The notes under the pieces are model-generated. The model ran no database searches, had not been told where the DNA came from, and saw only the letters and a program-made list of their open reading frames with translations. Source: Monosporascus cannonballus (taxonomy: Eukaryota > Ascomycota > Sordariomycetes > Xylariales). Taken from it: 64,000 nt of DNA. Where the stretch lies: assembly GCA_004154925.1 (NCBI GenBank), contig QJNS01000156.1, positions 62,001 to 126,000 on the forward strand, written 5' to 3'. This document shows, piece by piece, positions 12,511-24,285 of the stretch. The number at the start of each line of letters is the position of its first letter. Position 1 is the first letter of the stretch. The translations under genes and the position numbers were made by a program.

Positions 12511-15500
12511 AATAGTATATCGGAATAATCCTAACGGTATTACGAACGTTATTATATCTTTATTAATAAGAATTAAAGTAATCTAATTATACTTAAAAAA
12601 ATCCATAAAAGAAATCAAAAAACATATGGCAAATTTTGCGGAAAACTTGTTGCAATTTTCCAGCATAAATGTATTTTGCAAGGTAATAACGTTTAGTTTT
12701 ATTGCAAAATTGATTAGTTGTAAACCGTTATCCTTTTTGTTTTATAAGGAACTAAATATTCCGGTACGTAATATATGACTGTTTGAATATTTTTCTTTCG
12801 ATACGTATTCGTAATATGTTAATTAATTTGTTTTTTATGTTAATTAGTATTATAATATTTTTAATATATTATACTTTATGGCGAATAATTTTGATTTCGT
12901 AAGAAGGTACGATAATTCCTTTAATTTAATCATATTTTTGCTAATTTTATCTTAGGGCAGTTTTTTTCCGAAATAATATCTTTTTGAAATAGGCTTTTTT
13001 ATGCGGGTAAATTTATTACCGATTTAATTAAGTAAAGCCTTAATTTTTTCGGTTAATCGAATTCCGCGGGATATCGAATTAAATCTAGGAAATAATGCCG
13101 TTAATAATATACTAAGTTTATTTGGGATATTTCTTTATATTTTAATTATTTGCATAGTTTTTCTGAGTTCTTTAATTTTCGAATCTGGGTCTTTAAGTAG
13201 TATTAATTTATCGGGTGGTACATTATTAACAGGAACCATTTTTCTTTATTTGAGCTTATATATGATATTAATTTAAGTCGTTTTTTTCCTTAATGTTATC
13301 GCATATTTCCTTTTATAGGATTCCATATAACGTATGTATCAACTTTTCGTTATTAAATTGTTCTAAATTTTTGTCCTTAAGGTTTAATTTATTTTTTATA
13401 ACTTTTTAAATCGTTTTATAATCCTGATTAAGGAACGTTTTCTTAATCGAAAATATTTAAAGACCTATAGCAGATTTATTTATTTTTTCGCTATTAAGTT
13501 TATTTACATTAATAGAACGGCTTATAGGTTTGCCGGCTGTACTTTTTCAAGTTAATTATTTATGCGGATATTACGGTTAATTCGCTTTGCCGGTATTAAA
13601 GGAATAATAATTTTCGTCGGACTAAATTTCAGAATTTTTTTCATTATTTCTTGGTCTATATTTAATGTTATTTTCGATTTTGCTATAAAATTAAGTCTCA
13701 ATATTAATAGCTATGTTACGCGGCTGTCGTCGACAACAAAAAGGGGAATAATAAGTAATCGATTAACTAATTTAATCGGAACTTCGATTACGTTTTCAAA
13801 TTTGGTTTTTTTTTAAAAGTTAAATCTTATAAAAAAACCCGTATTTGTTATATTGCTAACCTAGGTTTCTTAACGTACGATAGAATTATAATACTTAATT
13901 CGGTTCCGGTATCGATAATACTATGAATTAGGTTTTTCTTTTCTTTAAAACAAATTTTAATAACAAATTGGAATAGCAAGGTAATATATTCGGTCGGATT
14001 ATATTATTATACAAATAAAATATTAATTTCGTTTTATTTTTCCGGCTTATATCTAATATTTATAATCAAGATTTTAAGCGTTTATTACGGTTTAATGGTT
14101 ACAAAGCTACGAACTTTTGCTTTCGTTATTTTAATCGTTTTTTTATTTTTGCAATTTAATACTTTTAGAGTTTTTACGGCCATGAAACTTTTAAAAACTT
14201 TATTAAAATCCGGGCAAACCTTAATTAATTCCGACCAGGTAATCTCGAATTTTCTTTTATATTTTCGTATATTTTAACTTTTTAGTATTTTATTAACTAT
14301 TTGTTAATTAATTTACCGTAATTAAGGATATAATCCGTTTATATTCCCATTTCGCCATTTAGAAATAAGGGTCCGTTTTATATAAATTTATTATTGTCGA
14401 TTTTGTTTTCTTTTATAGATTTGCCGGAATTTCTTTTTTATTAAGTCGTTTAATTAGCATTATATTAGTAAATATAGGGGGTTAATTATTTATATTAATC
14501 TCTAACGCGCGGATTTCCTTAAGGTGCCAAGTATTTTTATTTTTAATAGGGTTACTTTAAAGCCAAGTAATTAAAGGTATTTTTTCTTTAAAATGGCTTA
14601 CCGTTCTTTATAACAAAATAAAATATATTAATTTTAATAATATAGTTTTAATTATCAGCAGGTTTCGATCGGTTAAGTTTTAAGATTTTTATGGGATAAA
14701 GTACGTCCGGAGTATTAGAACGGGTAAAATCCTGGTTAATATTAGGTTTGGATTTTCCTGGTTTTTTAAAAACTTTCTATCGGTAATTATAATACTTTAT
14801 CTTATCCCTAAAATAACTAGGAAAATGTAGCAAATTATGTATTCATTTTGAAATCTTTTTCTAAATAAAAATCCTTTTATTAATTGCCTAATTTTGGAAT
14901 ATCATCGGAAATTATATTATATTCAGATTCAATCGATTCACTTTAAACGCAAAAAAATCGTTTATTGGTTATTATCGAACGAAATTAAACCAGTTTCTTC
15001 CATATTCGAAAATAACTTATACGTATATATCATATATTCTTGCTTGCCATAAAATTAATAAGTTCTTTTCTTAAAATTACTAAATTATTCTTTGCGGCCT
15101 TAATAATTATTTCGGTAATTATTTCGTTTATGATAGAATTTTATTTTGCTAAAATCATCTGGCTAAAAATTTATTGTATTAAATGATAGGTCGGTATTAT
15201 TATACTGTGCTTAAGGCGGTTTCTGGCCTAAAGGTACGTAATATTACGATAACCGGATAATTTTACGATTTTTTATTTTTTTCTTAAAGTCATTAAAATT
15301 TTATATCTGTCGGATTTGGGCAATTTTTAATTCCTGCAAAGTATTAATAATTTCCGATACTTAATTACGTTTTGCCGATAAAGAAAATTTAGATCTAGGA
15401 TTGTTTTGTCGAATAAGCCTAGGATTTTATTATCGTACTTCTTCTATTTAGTTAAAGTCGAAACGAACCGCATTTAATAATTATTTTCGCCTTTTATGTT

Positions 15501-17639
15501 TATTTAGCCCAGTTTTATTAAAAGCTTAATTTTTAATTAATATCGTGGCGGTGGTATAAGGCGGTACGTATAAATTTTTAAGCTTTATAAATAAATTATG
15601 AAAAAGGTTTCGAAATAATTAACTAAAAATTCCTTTAATAAGTTTTCGGTATATTTATTTTTAATTACAATTTTCTTTTAAGTTTGTCTTTTTTAACGAT
15701 ATTACGAATTTTAATAAAATATTTCAAATAATATTTATAAATCTAATTAGGTATATTACGTTAAATGTATTTTACTAATATTTTTAATTAATTTTTAAAA
15801 ATTGGCATTTGTTTTAGGTTTTATAACTTAAAAATTTTCAAAATATTCCTAACCGCCTTATTTTAAATAATAAAACTCTTAAGAATAACTTTAATTCGAT
15901 TTTGTATAAAAAGGTTATTTATTTAATAAGGTAATTTATTAATTATTTCCGCCTTTGTAACTTTATATTTCCGATATAACCTGCCGATTTCCTTAAATTA
16001 ATTAATAACCGTAATATCAGAAAAACGGAGGTCTGGGAAAACGGATATATCCGGCAATACCATAAAAAAACAAGCTTATTTATAATGTTTACCGGGAATT
16101 CGTCTCCATATTAATTAGGAAATTCCAAAAATATATTTTTAAAAACGAATATTATAAACTTAATAAAAATTTGTAACGAAGTTTAAATAAGTTAAACCTA
16201 CCGTCCTTTAGGTATTTTAATAATAATTTCCGATATTTTCGGTATCCGCTTTTTAGTTATTTTCATAGCCGGCTTTAAAGAATTAATAGGATTACTTAAA
16301 GGTGGTTCGTTATTAATTTTGTTTTCCTATTTAAATTTAAATAATCGGTAACGATTAATAATATTTGACATTAAGTTTTAAGTTTTTTGGATAACAAGGA
16401 ACTCCGGAGCAAATAATAATTTTTATTATGTCGTAATGTTTCATAATTTCGACGGATTTCTAGCAAATCGGCTAAATCTTAACGAAATCTGTTAATCGAA
16501 AAAAGATAGTTCGGAATTAATATAATTTAATAATTCAAAGTTATTATTTACATACGTGGACATAAGGGAATTTGAGGCGTTTGGTACTGTCGTCCATATT
16601 TTCTAAACTTTTCGCAGTTGTAATAGAAATATCGTTCTTTTTTTTTTACCTAGGTAAACGCGTTTTCTTTAATTGGTATATTGCTAGCGGTAAATATCGG
16701 ATTAAATCGTTTCCAATTTTACGATTAATATTTTTATTATTAATTTTACCGCCAGGATTATTCTGCTATTTAATACTAGCGAATCCCAAAGGATATCTTT
16801 AAATAAAGCCTATACGGAATACTGGCTTATTAAGACAAAAATATTTCAAAATGTATTATTTAATAAGTCGGTCTTATTTCTCCAACTATATTAAGAAATA
16901 TTAATCTTTTTTCGAATCATTTTTTTCGTAAACGAAATTATAGGTTTTATAGCTTTATTTCTTTTTTTATTTATATTAATAATTTAATCTATATCGTTAA
17001 CCATAACGGCGCTATTCCAGCGTTAATTAATTTAAAATTTGAGTAAATACGTTATTAATAACGTATTTTCGTTTTGAAATCCTAATAAATCAATTTTGAA
17101 TAATTAATTCTAATTAATTATAATTATTCAATTCTTAATTTTAATTAATTTTGTATTTGTTATCTTATTTTTAAAAATCCGAATTTTATTTTGTTAAGTA
17201 AAAACTTTCAAGAAATACGTTATATTTTAAATTATGCCGTCGGTTTAAAATATGGGTAATTAATTTATATTCTTAAACCTAGGCATATTTAGGCTTATAA
17301 TCCTCCGAAATCGGTTTATTAAAAATTTGGCTCCGGATAAAATCCTATAAACGCTTAATTCCAAAATATCCCTTTTTAATTAATAATATTTTGAAATCGC
17401 TTTGTCGTTATCGGTTATTCGTAACGTCGTTATTTTATAAGGCGCAATATACGTTTTTGCATTTCCATAACCGTAACTGTGATTACCCGTGTTTTTAATC
17501 AAAATCTTATTTCCTTTTAAGTATTAATCGGAAATATCGAAAGTTGTTTCGGTAGTTAATTAAAGCTAATTTTCTTTCCTTAGCAGGTAAATAAATTAGG
17601 GTAGAGAAAATTAATTTTAATTAGTACGGATAATTATTT

Positions 17640-17880
17640 TATATTACAGTACGGAATGGGATTGTCGAAAAATAAAAAACTGAATCTAATTATATTGCTA
17701 GTGTTGAACCTCGATAACTAAAATGGCAGAAAACATCCTAAGTGGTAATGGTTAATACCTGGAGGTTGAACCCATGACGAAAAAGAATTTCTTAATATAT
17801 ATGCGAAACTCGGGCTTTTTAATCAGCCGAGCCTGATCACGAGTGTAACACCCCGCCCCACTTCAATATCATAAATTATA
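17640..17880. other. Short island of less RIPed sequence at the end of the outer element
   Basis: The base composition becomes balanced between about 17695 and 17870. It holds an A-box-like stretch (CTAAGTGGTAATGG) and, about 20 bp further, GGTTGAACCC, which resembles a pol III B box. This is followed by GAGTGTAACACCCCGCCCC (TGTAACACCCC at about 17844), which looks like an LTR terminus. It may be the end of an LTR plus a tRNA-derived fragment. Neither is proved. Confidence 0.3.
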
Positions 17881-18880
17881 TATACGTAAAAATTTAAAAA
17901 TATAAAATATTATAATAAAATATTTTTTAAAAAAAGTTATAAATATACTAAATATACTAAAATTTAAAGAAAACTTATTTTACAACTTTTAAAGCAATAT
18001 ATTAAATTATTATACAATTTTGTTGCGTTTTAGCATACTAACATTATGTTATTATTTTTTTTCTTAAATTATAACATTTAAAACCTTCAGATACCAAGTA
18101 TATAGAAATCAATTATTTAGCTAATTATATATTTATGTTTATGGAAATAAGGCTGAATTATTTTGTTAAACCCCGTTTTATTTAAGTATATATTTATTGC
18201 ATTATCAATTATATGTTTAATATTTTTATAATTTCCAATTAATAATATGCTAAAGAAATTTAAAAATAAATCTAACAGCTGATAATAATAATAATAATAA
18301 TTAAAGATTACTAAATTAATATATATCTCAATTATGGGAAACAAAATTAAGTAATATTTTATTAAATTTATTTTTAAAATATATCATTTTATTATAAGCA
18401 TATAAACAAAGTTGTTTATATTAATACAAAACCGTTACTTAACGTTATTTATAAAATAAAAAATATGTAAATAAAACTTCATTTTTATTATATTTTTATT
18501 ATATCAATTAGTATTAGTAAAATGGTATACCTAAAAGATTAAATATTTTTATTACTAAGTATTTATATTAAAAATCTAAATTTATAAAATACATTAATTT
18601 AACTTAAGTTGAAATATATTGTCTATTCGATTATTATTTTATTTGATATATTAAAACGCCTTTTCATTTATATTTTAAATTTTTTTAAATTTTTAAAAAT
18701 ATTTTCGTTTTTTTTTCAGTTATTTTGATTAAACTGTCTACGTAAATTGGTCAATTACGTAATATAAGTAATTTATACGAATAAAAGATCATGTCGGTTT
18801 ATGAAACTAAAAACTCTTTAATTTTATCTTTTTTTGTTATTTTATTATTAATTTCTCTATATCGCGCGTTATGGTGAGAA
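17880..18880. other. AT-rich RIPed sequence without recognisable genes
   Basis: About 1 kb of very AT-rich sequence with short homopolymers and an ATA/TAA-rich run near 18280-18300. The minus-strand open frame at 18117-18344 is tyrosine/asparagine-rich, as expected from AT composition alone. I see nothing else in it. Confidence 0.6.
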
Positions 18881-18884
18881 TTCG

Positions 18885-18924
18885 TACTCATTGCTAGAGT
18901 AATTCATTAGGTGGGGTTCTAGGT
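18885..18924 (-). repeat. Inverted-repeat end of a pogo/Fot1-like element
   Basis: ATTGCTAGAGTAATTCATTAGGTGGGGTTCTAGGT matches, with a few transitions, the right end of the transposon at 54742-56784 (ATTGCTAGGGTAATTCATTAGGTGGGGTCC). It is followed by TA (18925-18926), the expected target duplication. No partner end is visible within 2 kb to the left, so this is a truncated copy, or a copy whose left end is destroyed. Confidence 0.6.
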
Positions 18925-18926
18925 TA

Positions 18927-19175
18927 GGGTTCTTTAATACCACCAGATGTGTCAGCTAGCAGGGGGTGCTCTAGCACCCCATATACGGAAGATTCCCTCT
19001 GACCGGAACATATATGTTCCGGGACTAGATCACCTTAAAGTGCAGTGCGCGTTCTAGAGCACTTGCAACTAGTCATCAATACACATACAACTGATGTCTC
19101 TTATATCTGACAAGATGGTCCTCTATGCTAGTAGGTGGGTCGGCTAATGTTCGGTTGTTGGTCGCAGCGCATTAG
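18927..19175. other. Non-RIPed palindrome-rich island
   Basis: Balanced base composition between AT-rich blocks. It holds a hairpin GGGGTGCT-CT-AGCACCCC (18963-18980) and a perfect 20-bp palindrome CCGGAACATATATGTTCCGG (19003-19022). At 19128-19143 CTAGTAGGTGGGTCGG is repeated with one change at 55226-55241, inside another non-RIPed island, and similarity continues for about 25 bp. No gene is visible. The sequence looks like part of a dispersed repeat. Confidence 0.5.
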
Positions 19176-20090
19176 GCGCCGTATTAACTTTTTTATTAAT
19201 TTATTTTTAATATACTTTAAAAGGTATTATTATTTTATATCAAATTTACGAATACCCCTTATAAAGCTGATTTTAATAAGGCTAATCACTTTTAACTTAA
19301 TTGGAATTTTAGTTATAAAGGTTTAAAATTAACAAAATCTTAATAATTTTAATATAATGTTATAAAGTATAACTAGTAATCGATAAGCTCGAAAAGCTTT
19401 TTATCTATACGTACGTTAATAAAATAGCAGTTATATTCGAAATAAGCTGTGACTTTGTTTTCGGAAAAAAACTTCGAATTTAAAAAGCGTTGATATTAAT
19501 CGTTAATTTTATACTAGAAACTAGATTACTTTAAATATATTCTTAAGTATTCTTCGTTTTTCGAACAAGTTAGCGCTTTTTTAATTAATATACTTTCGAT
19601 TCCTTTTCGACTACGTAATATTTCGTTAAATCAAAGTGTTAAACTATATATATTAAGAAATAGTAACGATTCAGTCATATTACGAAGCAATAGGGTTAAT
19701 TAGAGCCGAAGCCCGTTCGTTAAAATCAGCCGACTCAAGCCAAACTCAAACAGTGGAGGATTCAGCTTCAGCAGGTTCATTAGCGTCTTGCTGAACGACA
19801 GGGTTGGCACGGGCCTTAAGAATCAGTTTCTGAAAGTTTGAGAACTGCGCCCTGATAAGGACCCGACGACCCCCCGGCGGCCTTGGAATGCGATATGGAC
19901 CTTCCACAGCCAAGCAGCAGATTATGCCTAGGAGAGCATAAGACCCCGGAACCGCCAGCGCTACCTGTCAATTCTGGGGGACCTTTGAGGGAGACAATAA
20001 GAGAGAGCACAAGCCTACACGGGGCAGAACAACCGATGCACATAACAGTAGGAGTGGTGAGCAAAGGGACAACACAAGAGCAGTCTCAGG
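19176..20090. other. Transition from RIPed block to gene island
   Basis: AT-rich until about 19720, then balanced. The overlapping open frames at 19816-20182 on both strands are not convincing as genes, and one runs into the MITE. I see no promoter or RNA gene here. Confidence 0.5.
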
Positions 20091-20301
20091 TAGGGTTTGC
20101 AATGGGTACCCAAACGGGTACCCATCACTACCCACGACGTAAATTCACACGTCATAAAAGCTTAATACTTAGGGTTTCCTAGAAAGATTTATTATACAAG
20201 TAATTCTGTATTGTTTACAGATGTTTATTTTTTATTTATGATTGAAAATATCATCCGTGGGTAGTGACGGGTACCCATTTGGGTACCCATTGCAAACCCT
20301 A
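20091..20301. mobile_element. hAT-like MITE, 211 bp, with 8-bp target duplication
   Basis: The terminal inverted repeats run about 44 bp: TAGGGTTTGCAATGGGTACC at the left and its complement ending GCAAACCCTA at the right, with a few mismatches. Each TIR also carries two GGGTACCC palindromes. GTCTCAGG stands immediately before (20083-20090) and after (20302-20309) the element, an exact 8-bp duplication as made by hAT transposases. The centre (about 120 bp) is AT-rich and encodes nothing. It would need a transposase from elsewhere. It lies about 1.05 kb upstream of the arginase start. Confidence 0.85.
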
Positions 20302-20309
20302 GTCTCAGG

Positions 20310-21356
20310 GAAGGGACTAGGTGGGCGGCCAAGCTTGTTTCTCTTCGGAGCTTCACCGCGATCCACGTTCCACGTGTGGTTGCTCTGCAGTAGCTAAATT
20401 TCTAGGGGTACGGAGCAGGCTTGATGTGCGGCTCTCAAGTGGACTCAGATACGAGATGCGCCGCTTACGAAAATTGTCATATAGAGTTATTGTTACTTAA
20501 TTTGATGTCACGAGCAGGACGACTGGGGGGGTGATCTAACACTTAACGGCAAAGCTGGCCGTAGGCGGATGGGACAGTCTAACACTTAATGGCAGGAGAT
20601 AAGATCACGTTGGGGATCAGATAACATAGAGTGGAAAACGTCGGTTTAACACGGCTTCTGGAGTCAGGTATCTGTTCTCTCGGGGAAGACCCAGAGTTGT
20701 ATGATCCATCAAGGGGTGAACTTATAGTAAAGCTTGGAGTAAGACCCGACTACCGGATAGGCAATTGCGGTAGCAGAGATCATCAATTATCACAAAGATG
20801 CATATGAATTATATACCTATTTATTTATTGTTAGCCAGAGCCATCTGCAAGAGCCGAAGCGGCTGCAACTGGGACGGATAGAACGGGGTCAGAGGATGTG
20901 GATTGCCACCATCCCTGTGCCGATGCAGTCATGCAGGGAATTATTAGCGCATACTGTAGCCCCTCCAAAAAAAAGTGGAAGCCGAGCCCGCCGTGACGCC
21001 GCGGAAGAATCGCCAAAGAGAAAAAAGAAAGAGCTGTACAAAGTGCATACTCGCCCGGGCTTTGCTTTTGGTTCTAGAAACAAGCAGATTCTTCTTTCCT
21101 GTACTATTCATGGGAAAGGTAATCGTCAAAGAGACAGGTCACATACAGTACTAGGTATACTGGTAGGCTCTTTCACCGATACTGCCTCTAAGGTCGACCT
21201 TTGATTCTTAGCTTCTCTCATCAGCAACCCTTCTGTACGACCATCAACCTACCTCGCCTTTAACTGCCTGGATTTTTAAGACAGGAGTCGAAACCAGCCG
21301 CTCCGCTAATCCATATCGAGAAACATTACTTAATCATCAAGAGCGCGGTCGACGGG
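20310..21356. other. Intergenic region upstream of arginase
   Basis: Contains two near-identical 17-mers, TCTAACACTTAACGGCA (20535-20551) and TCTAACACTTAATGGCA (20578-20594). The overlapping open frames at 20831-21204 on both strands look like chance. The arginase promoter and leader should lie in the last few hundred bases, but I cannot fix a TATA box or transcription start. Confidence 0.5.
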
Positions 21357-22539
21357 ATGAATACGTCGATGGTAGAGTCTAAGTTCCTCTCCCACCCCGA
21401 AGACCTCGGCGTCGTAGCCGTAGGTTTCGCTGGAGGTCAGGTATGTTCACTTTGCCATACCAGGCGCTTCGGCCAAGGAGAGAATGGTATCGTCATGGCG
21501 ATCCACAGACGCTTACATGAGAACGCGGCATAGGGCAAACCCGGCGTCGACGCGGCCCCGTCGGCTTTGATCGAGGCGGGCCTGCTCAAGCAGCTACGCG
21601 ACGAACTGAACTACAAGCTCCACGGCGACGACCAGGTGCACTCGTACACCGACATCGTGCCGAAGGATGACCCCCCGTACCGGAACATGAAGAACCCGAA
21701 GGGAGTCAGCAGCGTAACGCAGCACCTCTGCGAGCAGGTGTACTCGCACGCGAAGGAGGGCCGCATGGTGCTGACGCTGGGTGGCGACCACTCGATCGCC
21801 ATCGGGACGATCGCGGGGACGGCCAAGGCTGTGCGCGAAAGGCTGGGCCGCGAGATCGCCGTCATCTGGGTGGACGCGCACGCCGACATCAATACGCCCG
21901 AGAGCAGCGACTCGGGCAACATCCACGGCATGCCCGTCAGCTTCCTGACCGGCCTTGCCAAGGAGGACAAGCCCGAGTACTTCGGCTGGCTGAAGCCGGA
22001 GAACCTCATCAGCGTCAAGAAGCTCGTGTACATCGGCCTGCGCGACGTGGACCCCGGCGAGAAGAAGATTCTGCGGGAAAACGGCATCAGGGCGTTCAGC
22101 ATGTTCGATATCGCCCGGTAAGCGAACCCTCGTCTTGGGTATACGCCCGAAGCGTTCATTTTCTTTGTGCCTGCGTGTTCGTTCTTGTCCAAGGGGCTCA
22201 CCGATGGGGCGACCGTCGCGATTTAGTTACGGAATCGGCCGTGTCGTGGAAATGGCTCTGGCACACATCGGTAACGATACGCCCATCCACCTCTCGTTCG
22301 ACGTCGATGCGCTCGATCCGATGTGGGCGCCCAGTACGGGAACGCCGGTTAGGGGAGGTCTGACGTTGCGCGAAGGAGACTTCATCTGCGAAAGCGTGCA
22401 TCAGACCGGGAGCCTGGTTGCGGTGGACTTGGTCGAGGTGAACCCGAGCCTCGCGTCGGAGAACGATTTGGGGGCCTACGAGACTCTGAGGACGGGGAGC
22501 TCGCTGGTGAGATGCGCGCTGGGAGAGTCGCTGCTATGA
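21357..22539 (+). CDS. Arginase (three exons)
   Basis: Arginase hydrolyses L-arginine to ornithine and urea in the cytosol, the first step of arginine catabolism. Exons are 21357-21440, 21534-22117 and 22227-22539. Introns are 93 bp (GTATGT...CATAG) and 109 bp (GTAAGC...TTTAG). The spliced product is 326 residues, the usual fungal length. Exon 1 gives MNTSMVESKFLSHPEDLGVV, ending ...GFAGGQ, and exon 2 resumes GKPGVDAAPSALIEAG, the family N-terminus. Manganese-site motifs are complete: GGDH (111-114), DAHAD (142-146) and SFDVDALDP (D248, D250). HGMPVSF starts at 159, and the end is ...RTGSSLVRCALGESLL. The two open frames seen at 21567 and 22135 are parts of this single gene, and the start at 21357 is chosen because the first exon restores the conserved beginning. 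The gene corresponds to aga/agaA/CAR1 of other fungi. It appears functional and unaffected by RIP. Confidence 0.95.
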
Positions 22540-24285
22540 AGAAGTCGTGTTTTGCCCGCTGTGGGGTTCCTGGAGGATCACTTAGACACCGAGGCATTAG
22601 CCACACAGCTTAGATAGATGCATATTGGGGTCGGGCTGACCTGAATGGAGTGAGATCGAGCGAGATATGGGAGGGAGGACGTAACGAGTACAAATACACG
22701 GGGTTGTGTGAAGCCTAACACGGGCGAACGGTGTCATGAAACCCTCGCATGAAACCCTTGTAACCCCTCATCCTCTAGGGAATGATGTTTGTCGAACCAA
22801 GGAATAATCTCACGATGCGTAGGTACCACTGGGGAATTGTGTTTCCACTGGTGTTCGATTGAGCCAACATTTCACGGTGTACGGCAAGTAAGTTGAATAT
22901 GCGCGAAGAAAGACCCCGAAGTTCAAGTCGTCCCAGGGTCTACCAAACTCGCCAAGTAAATAAATGCACATGATATTCGCAGCAAAGGGGAATCTTGCTG
23001 ATTAGCATTACCAGCCACCGATATTCCAACGGCGCGCCAAGCGATCCGAATGCTACCAACAGCGTACCACCCGGACTCCATGCAATGGACGCGGAACGAT
23101 GAACCATCAAACTCACTTATGGTTACGATTTGTATCACGGAATCTACAGGGTCCGCAGCGTCCGGGAGTTGGTACAGTGGTTGTTGACACTACTGTTATT
23201 CTAAGAATTACCAAGTGGAAAAGCGATGAGAAGAGCTTTTTACGTACCTATGGATAGGTAACCACAAATATCAATGTAGCTGCCGGCTGCAGTCGGTCCC
23301 GTCTACTGTACGCAGCGAATGGTCCCTTTTGTGGTGGAACCACACGTCAGAGTAGATCCTGTTTTCTAGGGACCCCCTAACCGTACCTGGCAGGCTGGCG
23401 CTTGTATCGATGCTCCCCTGTCTCATTGGTATGTGTATGTATAATTATGTAGCAGCAGAGAGTTGGTAAGATGCGACCGAGCTTGTCCAACACTTCAAGC
23501 GAGTCTGTTGCTCACACAACTTCCACGAATGGTCATGCGTTGAACCAGTCGGCCGGGGACCTCAACATCCTGGAGGGCAGTGGATTTCACAGGAGGCCAT
23601 TCGTGCCGACGTCAAAACCGAAGCGGCAGTCCCAGCGTTAGTTCACGTCCATCAGCGCATCAGTCAGCTGGTGCCTCAGAAATCCGGAATCCCCAATCCC
23701 CAATCCCCAATTCCGCGGGGCATCTGCATGCGCTCGCACACTGCAGCCCCAATCAAGTCATTGTGCGAAAGCTCTGCGCTGGCATTTCGCCAGTCAATCG
23801 GTTCGATCAATTGGACCAGCCGTGCTTGGAGAATCGGCTTCATTTACGCAAAATCGAGCTGCACCCTTTCCGGCTTTCGCGTTGGGCAAACCGCACGGAA
23901 AAAGGCCGACGTCGCCATCTGCGTTAATTGCTCTCAGCCTTACACTAACGACTCCAGTCTTGAGGCCTCCAAGAGCATCTACCAACCCGAGGAACTTGTA
24001 AGGTGGGAACGGCTATCGTTAGCTTGCGCATCCCCAGAGAGTGTTAGCCGTTGGGATTTGGGACCTAGCTCCAGCGAACAATGCGAACGGGCGCGGCGTA
24101 TCCTCCAGGTCTGTCCGCTTGATAAGCCTGCACAACACACGCAAGACAACGCAAGGCCCTCAATTGCCCTTGAAGCCGCAGGGTGTGTATGCCATTAATC
24201 GCGGCTGAGCTCTGAACCACCCTCGATCATCTCCCCATCACGTCTCCCAGCGAAGCAAACGCTTGCAACATCAGTACCAGAAACG
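22540..24285. other. Intergenic region between arginase and the membrane protein gene
   Basis: About 1.7 kb without a gene I can support. It has a short tandem repeat of CCCCAAT (three units, 23691-23711). Open frames at 23580-23927 and 23671-24198 overlap in different frames and lack recognisable motifs. The part nearest 24286 may be promoter and leader of the next gene. Confidence 0.5.

Larger units (their letters stand above)
11360..17640 (-). mobile_element. Outer Ty3/gypsy retroelement, 5' part (RIP-degraded)
   Basis: Minus-strand continuation of the element cut at 4419. RNase H (11701-11988) and reverse transcriptase (12259-12510) remnants read toward lower coordinates, in the right order to precede the integrase at 3811-4068. 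Protease and gag should lie between 12.5 and 17.6 kb, but RIP has left no frame I can assign. Open frames on the plus strand here (13562-13816, 14095-14277, 16572-16802) are low-complexity and AT-driven, and I do not call them genes. Confidence 0.6.

Noticed and set aside
13562..16802. Plus-strand open frames of 60-84 codons in the first AT-rich block
   Set aside because: Composition is dominated by Ile, Phe, Leu, Asn and Lys, as expected by chance in AT-rich RIPed DNA. There are no motifs, and they oppose the minus-strand element's direction.
19816..20182. Overlapping 82- and 99-codon frames on both strands before the MITE
   Set aside because: They are mutual shadows, one reads into the MITE terminal repeat, and no domain or splice context supports them.
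20831..21204. Several 60-100 codon frames upstream of arginase
   Set aside because: Four frames overlap on both strands with low-complexity Arg/Lys/Ser content. More likely promoter or leader sequence.
21594..22606. Antisense frames over arginase (up to 196 codons)
   Set aside because: They are shadows of a GC-rich coding sequence that has full arginase motifs on the plus strand.
23580..24198. 115- and 175-codon plus-strand frames
   Set aside because: They overlap in different frames, include the CCCCAAT tandem repeat, and have no recognisable motif.
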